From contig NC_053116.1 in assembly GCF_010015445.1 (NCBI RefSeq), positions 4,973,568 through 5,037,567 on the forward strand: a stretch of DNA of 64,000 nucleotides. The letters are read 5' to 3'. A model generated the notes under the pieces. That model was given only the letters and a program-made list of their open reading frames with translations. It ran no database searches and had not been told where the DNA came from. The position numbers and the translations under genes are program-made. The DNA is from Perca fluviatilis (taxonomy: Eukaryota; Chordata; Actinopteri; Perciformes; Percidae). This document shows, in pieces, positions 33,942 to 45,009 of the stretch; positions within the stretch are counted from its first letter, which is position 1; every line of letters begins with the position of its first letter.

Positions 33942-34403
33942 TCACTCTCTCTCACACACGCCCACACACACACAGACGTGTCCATGACATATGCTGGTTT
34001 GTTTTTGCTTTGTTTGGTTGTGATATTGTAAAAGGTATATACGTTTTATTATTGAAGGATTATTGATTGGCTACTGATAATTGTGACGTTAATAAATTCG
34101 ATTATACTTAATTAGCAGTTGCTGGTGATTATTTGTGTACTTATTGTGATAATTGCTGGTGAATACAGGTCCGTGCTCGAATTCACACCTTCCTTTGTTT
34201 CCTTTTAAAGGATCACTACAGAAATGAGACTGTTCCACAGTTTGATTATTGGTCCCTGACTTGCAGGGCGGTGCCCCGTTTTGATTGTTTGTCGATTTGA
34301 TAAAGTTATTAATAACCATATTCATAACTTCATTAATATTGATAAAACATCTTTGATAATTTGCCAATGATCAAATCTGTACCCTACGTGTATCCTACAA
34401 ATC

Positions 34404-35224
34404 TAAAGGTTTGCTTTGATAGCATTTATTTTGGCTGAGTTTGGCAAAGTTCGTGTTTTCGTAGCTAGCTGCACAAATTTGTTTGTGCGGAATTTGCGCA
34501 ATTTTCATCCAATTAAAAAATTTTCAGAGAATTGTACTGCAGCTCCCCTGTCTTCCCCTCTGGCTCTCAACATTCCGTCCCCATACATACACATTGGAAA
34601 ATCTGAAACGGTCTGAAAACTGGATGATACATAAACTGTGATTTGGTAGAAACTGTGCTTGATATCAGAATGCCCATTCAGCCCAATAATGGCCATAGTC
34701 TTGTCTTCGGTTTAAACTTTTAATTATTTTTCTACATTAATGTGCAAAATAAGTGGGCGGAAGACTAAGAATAAAAATGTAGAATAACAGTTACATATGC
34801 CTTCAGCATTCACACCAGTAAGTATGGGGGATAATAGTCATTGTGCCGATGTGCAGTTATATTACACTGAATAAACATAATGGAACTATTGAAGCGATTA
34901 AAATCTAAATATATCGAAAAGAATTGTTTGTTGCAGCCATAGTTCTGAGAATAAAGAGGGAGAGTGATACTACAAAGATTTTCAGTATCACTTCAACCCA
35001 CCATGTTTCAGGCTCCATGTTTATCTGTTGACCACTGGGGCAGACAGAAATGGACATATTGGACGTGACTGAGTGTCCGCCTCGGATTGTGTGTGTACCC
35101 ATGAGCATCTTATGCAAACAGAAAAACCAAACAGCTAAGTAACTATCCTCGAGGATTTGCTTTACTTTATGGTAAATTAAAAGGAAACACAATAGAAGAT
35201 TGGACCTGAAATTGAGGGCACGGG

Positions 35225-35278
<54 letters not shown>

Positions 35279-35356
35279 GGTTGACCTTTTCTAAAAGACT
35301 TGCTCAGGTGCACCTGCTCAGTAATTGGAGACAGTCACGGGGGGAGTCTGCCTGTC

Positions 35357-35391
<35 letters not shown>

Positions 35392-36650
35392 AGTGATGAC
35401 AGAGCCCATTAAATTAATTTCACTTGAGGTCTGACATTTATAATATTGGAGTTACTGGTGAGAGCTGACTGCCTGTGTGTGTGTGTGCGTGTGTGTGTTT
35501 GTGGCATTAAGCCGGCAGACCTGGCGACCCAGGTCTTAAAAACAGAAGTGACAGATTTGTATGGTTGCTGCAGTCTTCAGACTGTCAGACATATTTTACC
35601 CAAATATCTGGATTATAAAAAGGTACCCTCTGCAGTTATCATTCTGCAATTTCATAGTTAATAAGTAATTGCTTATTTCCTCGTCAGTTCATCACTTTTA
35701 TTTGATGCATTTAAACTTTTTTGTTAAAGCTGTTGTTTAATAGTGTTGTAGTTGTGTGTTAATGTATGCAATGTAATTCTACAGCTAGGTGGGTAGCACA
35801 TAGTTAAGCTACATTAAGGACTTTAAACTGGACCAGAATAATACCATAATTATTATTCATATTGTAGAAATATACTGTGTTAAGAATAGAATGTCTTGTA
35901 GCCTGGGAAGGCCTTGCTTTCTCCTCTTGTCTGGCATGTGTAAGACAACAGTTGCAGAAGGAGCAAATTGCTCCTGATAAAGATTTGGGACAGAATGCAT
36001 CCATTATATAGTGACAGACAATCTTGAGGCCAGGAGAGGGAGAGAACAGGAGTGATTCCAGGGCTTGCGCATATTTCGCTATCTTCACGGGGGACAGAAC
36101 GTCTGAGCTATGACCAAATGATTAGCGGCACAGACACCATGGCGGAATGAGGAACCTGGAGAGAATAAAGAGAGAGGGCAGAGAATAGGACGGGACCAGA
36201 TTCCCTGACAGACTTGGCATTAGGACGAGAAAGAACAGGTCTTAAAAGGGGGTCTGGTCCGTATTCATGGGTACCTGTTTGTCATGATGCATAAGTTGTA
36301 TTCTGCTTGCAATATCATTTACTAAAGCTTTGTTAAACTTAACTGGGCGAATCCTGATTATTATTTTCTGGTCTACCAGTCAACGAACACAGAGGTAGCT
36401 TGAGAAGTGACCAAGTGGAGTCAGAAAACGCTGGCCTTTTGAGCCTGAGCAGAATCGGTCATATTCATTCCTTCTATAAATCTATAAATCTCTTATTGTC
36501 CCATACCATCAAAAGCAAAACCAGCAAAATTGTTTTTGTGCAATTGCCTTCCAAAACCACCCTTCTGATCTAACACCTCTACAGTATCAGCAGGATTGCC
36601 ATGTTTGGTTTCTAAACTGCCACCAAGAAAGAGACACATTGGCGTGGGGT
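34404..36650. other. Unassigned noncoding sequence with microsatellites
   Basis: The first 300 bases continue the repeat that starts at 30607. After that I find no gene. (CA)n lies at 35226-35275 and (TG)n at 35358-35389, with a shorter (GT)n near 35475. A stretch at 35870-36480 with CTAAAGCTTTGTTAAAC near its end resembles an LTR end, but I could not find its ends or a partner. Confidence 0.4.
35226..35275. repeat. (CA)n microsatellite
   Basis: An uninterrupted run of about 25 CA units. Reading frames through it on either strand are artefacts. Confidence 0.97.
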
Positions 36651-36652
36651 AC

Positions 36653-37126
36653 GGTGGCCGACAGGGGCAAATGAACTGCAACTTTAGGAAACACATGCAA
36701 ATAAGAAAAACTTCTTCATTAATTTGACAACACGCACTATACACACAACACAACCAAATACACAAATGCTCTGCAAATACAGAAACTATGCAAAAAGAAA
36801 AGCACACAATCCCCGAAAACAAATGCACCAGAAAAACGCTGCATCCAGTTTACACAACGGAAGTTCTCCAGGCCTCTAGGGGGAGCACTAAGTGGCACAG
36901 CTTGATTTTTGACACTGGATTCAGCATTTTCTTTGTTGCATTTGTTTCCAGGGTTTGTGTGCTTTTCTTTTTGCATTGTTTCTATATTTGCAGTGTGTAT
37001 TTGCAGCAGCACGTTTGCTAAATACTGTGCATGTGTTGTCAAATTAATGTTTTCTTAATTTGCTTGTGTTTTGTCCATTTGCGTGTGTTTCATTAAGTTG
37101 CCGTGAGTTAGCCCCTGTCGGCCACC
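36653..37126. mobile_element. Foldback MITE with GGTGGCCGACAGGGGC ends
   Basis: The terminal inverted repeat GGTGGCCGACAGGGGC is perfect over 16 bases at 36653-36668 and 37111-37126. Similarity between the arms continues inward at lower identity (AAACACA(T/C)GCAAAT and TTAATTTGACAACAC on both arms). Candidate flanks GTGGGG(TA/AC) match at six of eight positions, so an 8-bp duplication is possible but not certain. There is no coding sequence. The whole resembles a hAT-derived MITE. Confidence 0.75.
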
Positions 37127-37615
37127 ATAGTGGGGACCTTGTACACCAAACCAAATCAGAAGTGAAAAGTAATTTTGCAATCTGATTTAAAGCTATAGTG
37201 CGTAGTGAGGAATTCTAAGTAATGACAACATCACAATCGTTGCATCCACATAGTATATATCCACGACGTTCCACTAATCCACTTCCGCAAATTCCGCCGG
37301 ATGTCCCTCTTTTCGTCCGGATGTCCGTTACCTTCTGCTTTCTTTGTGTTGGCATTCTAAACTCCGGTGGACTTTGGTTAACTGCTCAGATCACTGCAGG
37401 GTAAATCCAGACAGCTAGCTAGACCATCAGTCCAATCTGAGTTTTGTGCTGCATGACTAAAACTACTTTTGAAGGTACACATGTTCCACCAAAACAAGTT
37501 CCTTCCAGAGGCTATTTTTCAGAGGCACCGTGGCTCCGTCTGGCACATAGTGCCGCCAAAGATGATTGTGATTGGTTTTAAGAAATGTCAATAAACCAGA
37601 GCACGTTTTTCTCCC

Positions 37616-38275
37616 CAAGTGAAGGAGTTCAAGTACCTTGGGGTTTTGTTCGCGAGTGAGGGGACAATGGAGCGGGAGATTGGTCGGAGAATCGGCGCAG
37701 CGGGGGCGGTATTACATTCAATTTATCGCACCGTTGTGACGAAAAGAGAGCTGAGCCAGAAGGCAAAGCTCTCCATCTACCGGTCAGTTTTCGTTCCTAC
37801 CCTCACCTATGGTCATGAAGGCTGGGTCATGACGAAAGAACGAGATCCAGGGTACAAGCGGCCAAGGAGGGTGGCTGGGTTCTCCCTTAGAGATAGGGTG
37901 AGAAGCTCAGTCATCCGTGAGGAGCTCGGAGTAAAGCCGCTGCTCCTTCACGTCGAAAGGAGCCATTTGAGGTGGTTCGGGCATCTGGTAAGGATGCCCC
38001 CTGGGGAGAGACAGACAGACAGAAGAGACAGACCGAGAGGAAGAGACAGGGAGACAGACAGAGGGAGAGAGAGAGACAGCTGTGAGGAGGCCTCGGGGAA
38101 GACCCAGGACTAGGTGGAGGGATTATATCTCCAACCTGGCCTGGGAACGCCTCGGGATCCCCCAGTCGGAGCTGGTTAATGTTGCTCAGGAAAGGGAAGT
38201 TTGGGGTCCCCTGCTGGAGCTGCTCCCCCCACGACCCGACACCGGATAAGCGGACGAAGATGGATGGATGGATGG
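37616..38275 (+). mobile_element. 5'-truncated RTE-type LINE (Rex3-like) with 13-bp TSD
   Basis: It ends in a GATG microsatellite tail (38258-38275), as RTE/Rex3 LINEs do. The 13-base sequence ACGTTTTTCTCCC occurs just before it (37603-37615) and just after the tail (38276-38288), a clear target-site duplication. It is 660 bases long and retains only the last 200 codons of the polyprotein, which is the usual 5' truncation of target-primed insertion. Confidence 0.92.
37619..38250 (+). pseudogene. RTE LINE ORF2 C-terminus
   Basis: This is the C-terminal part of the RT polyprotein of an RTE LINE. It opens with KEFKYLGVLFASEGTMEREI, then has KAKLSIYRSVFVPTLTYGHE, RDRVRSSVIREELGVKPLLL and HLRWFGHLVRMPPGE, all conserved in this clade. 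A GA-rich low-complexity stretch (about 38015-38090) breaks the frame. Beyond it the translation resumes in another frame with RTRWRDYISNLAWERLGIP and ends at LLPPRPDTG followed by a stop. No catalytic RT motif is retained. Confidence 0.88.
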
Positions 38276-38445
38276 ACGTTTTTCTCCCATCCCGGAATGC
38301 TGTCGAGTAGCCAGACCCTCCTTCACAGCGTTGTAGTCTGGCAATGCAAGACTAGCTTTGTGTCAACTTATTTGGCAATGGCTAGAATGTAACGGACATT
38401 CATTATTATAAGAAAGTTAAGCACTAAAGCTTTTAGCAAAGTGAC

Positions 38446-39360
38446 CAGGGGCCTCATTTATAAAACCTGTTACGAAAGAAAAAGTTGTGTGAAGCAGGGT
38501 GAAATTTGTCGTTGCAATATTCCTCGCAATAGTCGGGATTTATAAAGAATTTCCATGCGTAAAAATGTTCCCAGTTTTCCGCAACCTTTTGACCACACGT
38601 GTGATCGTGCGTAATGCTCCCAAGGTTTTGTAGACCGCGTCTTAGTGAACTCCGATGGTATGCCCGTTTTCCGAACCTAACCCAGTTTTTGTTTTCCTGA
38701 ACCCAACAATCCCGTTCTTGCTAAACCGACCCAGAGCCGGTTTAGCAATCTCATATTGTACTAAAATAGTTCACCGAAACGTGTTTCTGAAAACATTTTA
38801 AGCGAGAAATAGGCCATGCAGTTGCTGAATCTGTCTTCATTTCAGATCGACAAAGGTCAGTTTAAAAGATTTTCGTCGTTTTTGAGAGACACCGAGCCGA
38901 CCACTCCTTAAGTGGAGTGGGGTGCCGCTGCAGGTCACGTCGCCACTGCAGAAATGTCAAGTGGGAGAGGCTGCCAAGAGCTGTAGGATGCGCCCGCGTC
39001 GTTTATAGTCTGGTGTGTGGGAACATTTCGTTTCTGGTACCTATGATGAAATAAAACAATATATAGAACTGCCACTGTGTGCATGTTTTGTGCAACATGC
39101 ATTCAATATGCTAATTTTAGCTATATATCATATGCTGAAGTATATTATGGAGTGTTAAAGATTAAAAGAAAAAATAACAAGAACCGTACAGAACCGAAAA
39201 CCGTGACCCTAAAACCGTGATACGAACCGAACCATGGGTTTTGTGAACCATACCACCCCTACTTCCCACACCATGCAGCGGAGAAAATGCGCTTTTCCTC
39301 CGCTGCTCTCCCCAGCCTCTCCCCGTGAAATGCATTGTTTGTTTGATGTGTATCTGTATC

Positions 39361-39391
<31 letters not shown>

Positions 39392-40100
39392 CTTTATGTG
39401 GTCGTGTCTGATTGTAGGTGTCTGTGTGTGGGAATGTTGTCTTTCTGCACCTGCTATTCCCACACAAAGTTACCAAATTGTTGTAACTGTTTTGATTAAG
39501 TTCTAAGAAATAAGCACCAATAATGATCCCAAATCTTGTTTCTATTTTTTACCTTTTTAATAATTGAATTCCCTTGTTTTCTCACAAAAACAAAAATTAT
39601 CATATGATCATAAATGTGATCTCACAGGTGTAAATGGCAAATATGAACCATAAATGATGTATGTATCATTGGTAATTGAGCTAAATCTGTTACATTACAT
39701 TATTAAGTTTGTGTAACAAAAATATGAACACTACACAAGGATTAAGGCTTTCAAACAGGATTTTGTTTCGATGTTCTACCTCTGTTAGGAGCACATCGAT
39801 CTCACAATCACTGAATCGTGTTTTTTCCCCATTTTTCCATTTCGTGATTGGTGATCAAGGGCTCAATTCAAGGCTGGAATATTCATTGATCTATTAACAT
39901 GGACCTTATTAGGACAAATATGTGACGACCTTGGGAGGAGCGTGAGGCTCGTGCAGGACCGCATAAGGTAACGCACGTCCGTATTTATAACAAGAAGAGT
40001 GCGTACCGGTGTACGCCGCAAGGTGTTATAAATCAGAATATTGTTTTTGCGTACAAAAATTCTGACTGAATCTACGCACAGTTTTATAAATGAGGCCCCA
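38446..40100. mobile_element. DNA element with GGGGCCTCATTTATAAAAC ends
   Basis: The left end has CAGGGGCCTCATTTATAAAA at 38446 and the right end its reverse complement, with GTTTTATAAATGAGGCCCC at 40081-40099. I see no matching 8-bp flanks. The element carries no transposase. Its left half contains a truncated copy of the 791-bp hAT-like element (38745-39262) and a (GT)n at 39359-39384. Phrases such as TGCGTAC and TACGCA near the right end occur inverted near the left. Confidence 0.75.
38745..39262 (-). mobile_element. Truncated second copy of the 791-bp hAT-like element
   Basis: In reverse orientation it matches 32303-32800 of the 32.3-kb element: the same CATCATAGGTA, CAACATGCATTCAATATGC and AACCGTACAGAACCG-type stretches, and the terminus CCATACCACCCCTA at 39249-39262. 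One end is missing: homology stops near 38745. It is diverged by substitutions, so it is an older insertion or a related subfamily. Confidence 0.85.
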
Positions 40101-41040
40101 GAACAGCATTCTTACACCTGAGAAATATTGCCAAAGTAAGGGCCCATTCAGACCAGGAAAAGCAATCTGGGGATTCGCTGCAGTGGGAGTGTCACTTGAA
40201 ATGGCTCATTTGTGTGACGTCCTGTGGGGTCTTTAATAATTAAAAATGTAGCACAAGGAGACTTAATATTTCACAATTACTGTTTTCCGTCAAACTCCTG
40301 GGCAGTTCAGTGCTTGTGTTTGAAAACTTTCTTGTGGCAGCATAGAGGCAGTGATGTTTCCCGTTTCCTGTACGGGACTCTCACACCGCCTCTCAACACA
40401 CAAGTCTGATCTCCTGTTACATGACTGGCCACCGCAATGTGACGTCAGGTTGCGTTTTCTACAAAAGTTGAATTGGTCTCCACTTTCCACCACAGGTGGC
40501 TGCGCTCCCCCATGTGGCCCCCACCGCCACATTCTGAACGCACTTACCTTATTCAAAATTAATGGAAAGACCATTAATTAAATATTTGAATAATATTTGA
40601 ATATTTAATGCTCAAGTGCAGCCTGTTAAATATGTTCTACACTACTCAGGCTTATGCATTGTCAATGCCACTACAAGCATGTGGTTGTTGTTACACGTTG
40701 TGTCCACTAGAGGGACTTCTAACATTAGACTGGCCTTGAGGCGACCTGCACGCAACTTTGTTTACATTCATTTTCCACCACGAGCACACAGCGACAAACA
40801 CAAATCAACAGAGAACTCTGGAATGAAAAATGATCTAATAAGTGAAGCGGCTCTGTTGTAAAGTCTAACGGTGCTCGGTTAGCACAATGACATCATGTTA
40901 GGAAGCACAGCCGAAACCATTTGTCATAAACTAGGTTAACAAGTAACAAACGATGCTAACTGCATTAATAACCAAGCCAAACGGTGCTGTCACTACTATT
41001 TTAGTGATTTATAAGCAGTTTCCAACAGATTGTCACATTA
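40101..41040. other. Unassigned noncoding sequence
   Basis: I see no gene. Several short repeat-like phrases (CCATTCAGACCAGGAAAAGC at 40143, CACTAGAGGGACTTCTAAC at 40706) resemble dispersed teleost repeats, but no ends are visible. Confidence 0.35.
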
Positions 41041-41122
41041 CAGAGTTAGTTTCCACGTCATATTATCTTCTAGCTTCTACAGCTAGCTGTAAGAAGATAA
41101 TATGACATGGAAGCTAACTCTG
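41041..41122. repeat. Hairpin with 31-bp arms
   Basis: CAGAGTTAG and CACGTCATATTATCTTCT on the left (41041-41072) are inverted on the right (41091-41122) with two mismatches, around an 18-base loop. It could be a MITE relic or a foldback. The loop contains the self-complementary CTAGCTTCTACAGCTAG. Confidence 0.85.
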
Positions 41123-41559
41123 ACAGCTGTAGGGGAGCTAACATAAACTTTAGCTTTCTCCATGAAGCTCCCAGCTACTTATGTATCGTGTATCGTATGT
41201 ATGCTCGTTACCTCCCAATGCAGTTAGGAAACCAGAACGAGCTAACTATTGATAACATTAGCATTTTGGCTCGGTGGATGGCGATTTTAAAGTCATGTTA
41301 AAACTATTTCCCGTCCTCCTTACGATTTCCAGCCAGAGCCTGTCACTCCCCCGTGTACTAACGTTTTTCGCTACGTAACGTCAGCTCTGTGATGTTGTTT
41401 CTCACTCCCGCTGTTATTAATACGGCGTGACATGAATCACACATGCGGGTAGGTCAAGGCGAGAAGAGGGAGATTAGCTAACGTTAGCCAACATATTTAT
41501 AAAAGTCAAATTCGAATTTCGGTATTCGTTCCAAGAGCCCTAGTGTGAACGCAGTCTAA

Positions 41560-41640
41560 TGGCGCTTTTCCATTACATGGTACCTGCCTGTTGAGTCGAG
41601 GCGAGTCGAGCAGGTACCATGTAATGGAAAAACGCCATAA
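41560..41640. repeat. Hairpin element with TTCCATTACATGGTACCTGC arms
   Basis: The left arm TGGCGCTTTTCCATTACATG continued by GTACCTGC (41562-41588) is repeated inverted at 41611-41636 with one indel. The loop contains GAGTCGAGGCGAGTCGAG. The pattern is a common short palindromic repeat in teleost genomes. Confidence 0.85.
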
Positions 41641-41825
41641 GGCCGTTTTTTACAATGCAGGATGCCGAAAAATTTTTAGCTCTGTGTGGACTAGCCAGAC
41701 CCTCCTTTATGTTTACTTTAATAAACCTTCAAAATCTTCCCGCTGCCTCCTCGTCTCTACCTTCTGCATTTTGGGTCCAAGACTGCAATTCCACGTTGAG
41801 ACACTTTAACTCACACAAGAACCTT

Positions 41826-42020
41826 AAATGATAGAGCACCTTCTTACATTTCAGACTTTTTAACCCCTTATCAACCAACCAGATCCCTCAGGTCCTCTGA
41901 TGGTGGTGTTTAAACTGTAGTCCACACAACAAGCTGAGAAGGTGTTGTAAACACCTGCCCCACAACATTAGACATGCAAGCTCTGTTGACACTTTTAAAA
42001 ATCAACTGAAGACCTAATTA
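41826..42020 (+). pseudogene. L2/Rex-type LINE RT C-terminal fragment
   Basis: The plus strand encodes RAPSYISDFLTPYQPTRSLR followed by SSDG, and after a few lesions LPHNIRHASSVDTFKNQLKT, the conserved C-terminal block of L2/Rex1-like LINE polyproteins. No RT active site is present. Both ends are lost. The fragment is about 65 codons and frameshifted once near 41910-41960. Confidence 0.72.
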
Positions 42021-42839
42021 ATCAGGCCGATGACAGGAGCAATCCCTAAAGTGGAACGTTGTGGATATAGACTCCGTTGCCGGTTGTCACGTGACCAGCC
42101 CGTCTGACGCCTAATTTCATAGATTATCATACATATGGTTTTTGTACAATAGCCTACAAACCCCTTCATGAAAATGCGTTGCATATTTTAATAACAAAAC
42201 AAGGACATGCGTCCTGCCACATATATGCAAATCACCACACATATTGTCTATGTCAGGGCTATTCAATTACAAATTCAGTTGGGCCAGATTTTCAAACCAA
42301 GAAGGTTAGTTGGGCCAGTCATTTCAGCGGTGAAGCAACTCGTAATGACAAATTTTAAAACCAACACAAACAAATTTATTGAAAAACATGTAAGGTTTAT
42401 GCATTGTTTCTCTTAACTTTGGTCAGTTTGCACAGCAAAAGGTGCATAGAAAACAATAAAAAGAGCTAACTGAACAGAATCTGAGGTCCACTTACAAAAT
42501 AAAAGAAACTGACCTAGGCACCTCTTGTCTAGGACCTAGGCTACGTATCTGACCTATCTGATCACAAAGTGCATAAAACAAAATAGTGCACAGTAGGCAA
42601 TTAGCAATAACATTAAGTTTCCTTTTGAAATAAAATAAACATTCTGCTCATATTTGACCCATGCAGGAACATCTCAAAGGGCATAAAATAAAAAGTGCAC
42701 AGTATTCACAACTATAACTAACTACACAAGGTGTACTACTGCACACTGAGGGAACATATTTTAAATCACCACATGTGATTATGCATGCCTTTGTTACACA
42801 TCCCACATTATATTGATGTAGGTAGGCTACATTTACCCT

Positions 42840-43188
42840 GCTGACTTAGTGGGAGAAGTATGTTTTGAACGAGAGCAGTGACTTTAGGCTCGTAAGTTGT
42901 CAATGCAATCCGAAGGCATTGGTGGAGAGTACGGTCAGTCAGGGAGCAACGAGAGTTGCTTTTTATGGAGTTCATGTGTGAAAAACTTGACTCACGTGTG
43001 TATGTTGATCCAAACTGAGCATGACGATCGCTACTTTCTTAATGTTAGGGAACTGATGTACGTTGACATCAGTCCAAAACATTACAGGCCCGTTAGTGCA
43101 AAGCTCCTGTGCCATGGTTACAGATGACAGCATGTCCACAAGTTTGAGTGTGAATTTCCCCTCGTCAATGAAAGGGACCACTTCCTTT
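42840..43188 (-). pseudogene. hAT transposase C-terminus (hATC dimerisation region)
   Basis: This block encodes the final part of the transposase. Reading from 43188 it has VVPFIDEGKFTLKLVDML, then FPNIKKVAIVML, and after a frameshift near 43015 the stretch STYTRESSFSHMNSIKSNSR, followed by LTDRTLHQCLRIALTTYEP, the characteristic hAT C-terminal dimerisation sequence. Removing the solo LTR and one CTTT copy makes it continuous in frame with the next block (AK joins EVV). The protein is dead through frameshift and stop. Confidence 0.88.
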
Positions 43189-45009
43189 TGTTGGGGACCA
43201 AGGGTTGGTTAAACAGCGATTTGGCTCAACTTGAATTGACTGCGAGACAAAGGATCTTGGCCTACATGTAAATTCCAAAGCCAGTTGCACCAAACTCCTA
43301 GAGGCTGCTACTTGGAAGCAGAATCTCAAGATGGAGAAAGTGCATTTAACACGTGTGGGACAAGGCAGACTGGCGGTGAGGCAAAGAACTGCTTCACACC
43401 TTTGACCAGGTTGCAGTTTTCCCATTGGCCGGCCGGGTCTTTGAATGCACCACCCGCCACTAGGAGGCGGGGAACAATAAAAGCGTTCGGCGTTTGTGTC
43501 TTTTTCCACCGTGACTCACGTCGCGAAAGGAAGCACTCTAGTCCGGACTAGTAAACTAGAAAACCAGCATCATCTCGCTGGGCGAAGTTTCGAGCGGGTA
43601 CAAAGTATATTGGCCTGATATACAAAGGGGATCCGAGGAAATACTTTGTCGAAGTATTCCTTCATCTGCAGCGGGCTTAATCAGCCTGGATTTAAGAAAA
43701 GGACTGTTCTTTTTCTTGTTTGGTCGACCTGGAATCCGTTTTTCGTTCTTTTGCTCCTGACGAAACGGATTGTTAAGCTCTGGCCAAGAGACTTAACTGA
43801 CAGACAACGCACAGTAAGGAGGCTTTTACACAGTTCTGGGCAGAATATTAGAACTAGTGCGTTTTGTTTTGTTACTAATGAGCAAAGGGTTAGCACCGCT
43901 GTTGCCATTAATGTGATCTGATTGTAATCATGTATGGGCCATATCTGGTTATTAATCTGTTCTGTGAATATATAACTGATCATTATATCGTTTGGATTTT
44001 GCGCGTGTTAAGTAGCTGGGTTAAAACCGTAATTGCTATCTGCAAACTCCTTTCAGGAGTTTTAATTACTGTCTCGCGATAGAATCGCGAAAATCAGCTG
44101 CTAGCTACTGGAGTGGTTATAGTGACGTTTCCCTCAGCAAAACCAAAATTCTCAGTCTGTAGGACAGTGGCTGAGGGGAACTAGGTCATTATCAATATCT
44201 TAAGATCAGAAGTGCCTCTTTTCTTTACTCTTCTCTCTTTTGTCCTTTACTAACACACGCACAAACACGGACACAGGCTAGCCGCGAAATTACCAAGCTA
44301 ACGCTGTAGCTTCAAGACTCGGATCTCCCTACGTTCGGACAGAGCTAAAACAGGGACTAGCTACCAGATCGGCTAAGCGTGCCCGTTGCCTAGCAACCCC
44401 CGGTTCTTCAGCCCTCTCACGCACGCAGCACCACTACCCCCATCTTGAGGCTAAATAGTTTTGTGCAGCTCACAGGAGTAGCCATCTTTGGAGTTGTTTT
44501 GGTGTTTAGAACTACACCGACACCGCCCCTCCTTTGTCACTCACTCTCTCTCTCACCACACTCACACACACTCACACAGACACAGACGTGTCCATGTTGC
44601 TGCTTTGTTTTGCTTTGTTTTTGGTTGTGATATTATAAAAAGGTATATGAGTTTATTATTGAAGGATTATTGTTTAGCTACTGATAATTGTGAAGTTAAT
44701 AAATCTTATTATACTTAATTAGCAGTTGCTTGTGATTATTTGTGTACTTGTAACAATTGCTGGTCGATCAGGTCCGTTGCTTGGATTCACACCTTCCTTT
44801 ATTTCCTTTTTTAAAGGATTACCACAGAAATGAGACTGTTCCACAGTTTGAGTATTGGTCCCTGACTAGCAGGGTGGTGCCCCGTTTTGATTGTTTGTCG
44901 ATTTGATAAAGTTATTAATAACCATATTCATAACTTTATTAATATTGATAAAACATCTTTGATAATTTGCCAATGATCAAATCTGTACCCTAAGGGAATC
45001 CTACACTTT
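43185..45009 (+). mobile_element. Solo LTR of an endogenous retrovirus family (copy 2)
   Basis: This LTR spans 43189 (TGTTGGGGACC) to 45005 (GAATCCTACA), 1817 bases. CTTT at 43185-43188 and 45006-45009 is a 4-bp target duplication. It matches solo LTR copy 1 along its length except for copy 1's insertions. The U3-like part has CCCATTGGCC near 43419 and AATAAAAGCG at 43476, and the end has AATAAA at 44698. It inserted into the hAT transposase gene on the opposite strand. No internal retroviral sequence follows, so the locus recombined to a solo LTR. Confidence 0.92.

Larger units (their letters stand above)
31610..34403 (+). mobile_element. Solo LTR of an endogenous retrovirus family (copy 1)
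   Basis: The sequence from 31614 (TGTTGGGACC) to 34399 (TATCCTACA) is homologous along its length to 43189-45005. It starts TG, ends CA and is flanked by AATC at 31610-31613 and 34400-34403, a 4-bp target duplication. Without the 791-bp insertion (32303-33093) plus duplicated 8 bases it is about 1.99 kb. An inverted CCAAT box (CCCATTGGC near 31878), a TATA-like GGATAAAAGC at 31938, and AATAAA at 34091 fit a U3-R-U5 layout with a long R. It also carries a (CA)n tract and a 44-bp foldback not found in copy 2. Confidence 0.88.
37190..38390 (+). repeat. Teleost interspersed repeat split by an RTE LINE
   Basis: The left part from AAGCTATAGTGCGTAG at 37190 to the ACGTTTTTCTCCC at 37603, and the right part from 38289 with AGCCAGACCCTCCTTC and TCTGGCAATGCAAGAC, look like two halves of one nonautonomous teleost repeat. 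The RTE copy lies between them. Outer ends are not precisely defined. Confidence 0.55.

Noticed and set aside
33695..34031. Open frames through the (CA)n tracts at 33.8, 35.2 and 58.4 kb
   Set aside because: They translate to His-Thr or Cys-Val repeats and are produced by the microsatellites.
35870..36480. A possible LTR ending near CTAAAGCTTTGTTAAAC
   Set aside because: I could not find TG...CA ends, a target duplication, or a second copy.
36493..37042. Two overlapping 100-codon ORFs on the minus strand
   Set aside because: They run through the arms of a foldback MITE and have no domain.
31614..45005. The two homologous long LTRs as the two ends of one 13-kb provirus
   Set aside because: Each has its own different 4-bp target duplication (AATC and CTTT), and nothing retroviral lies between them.
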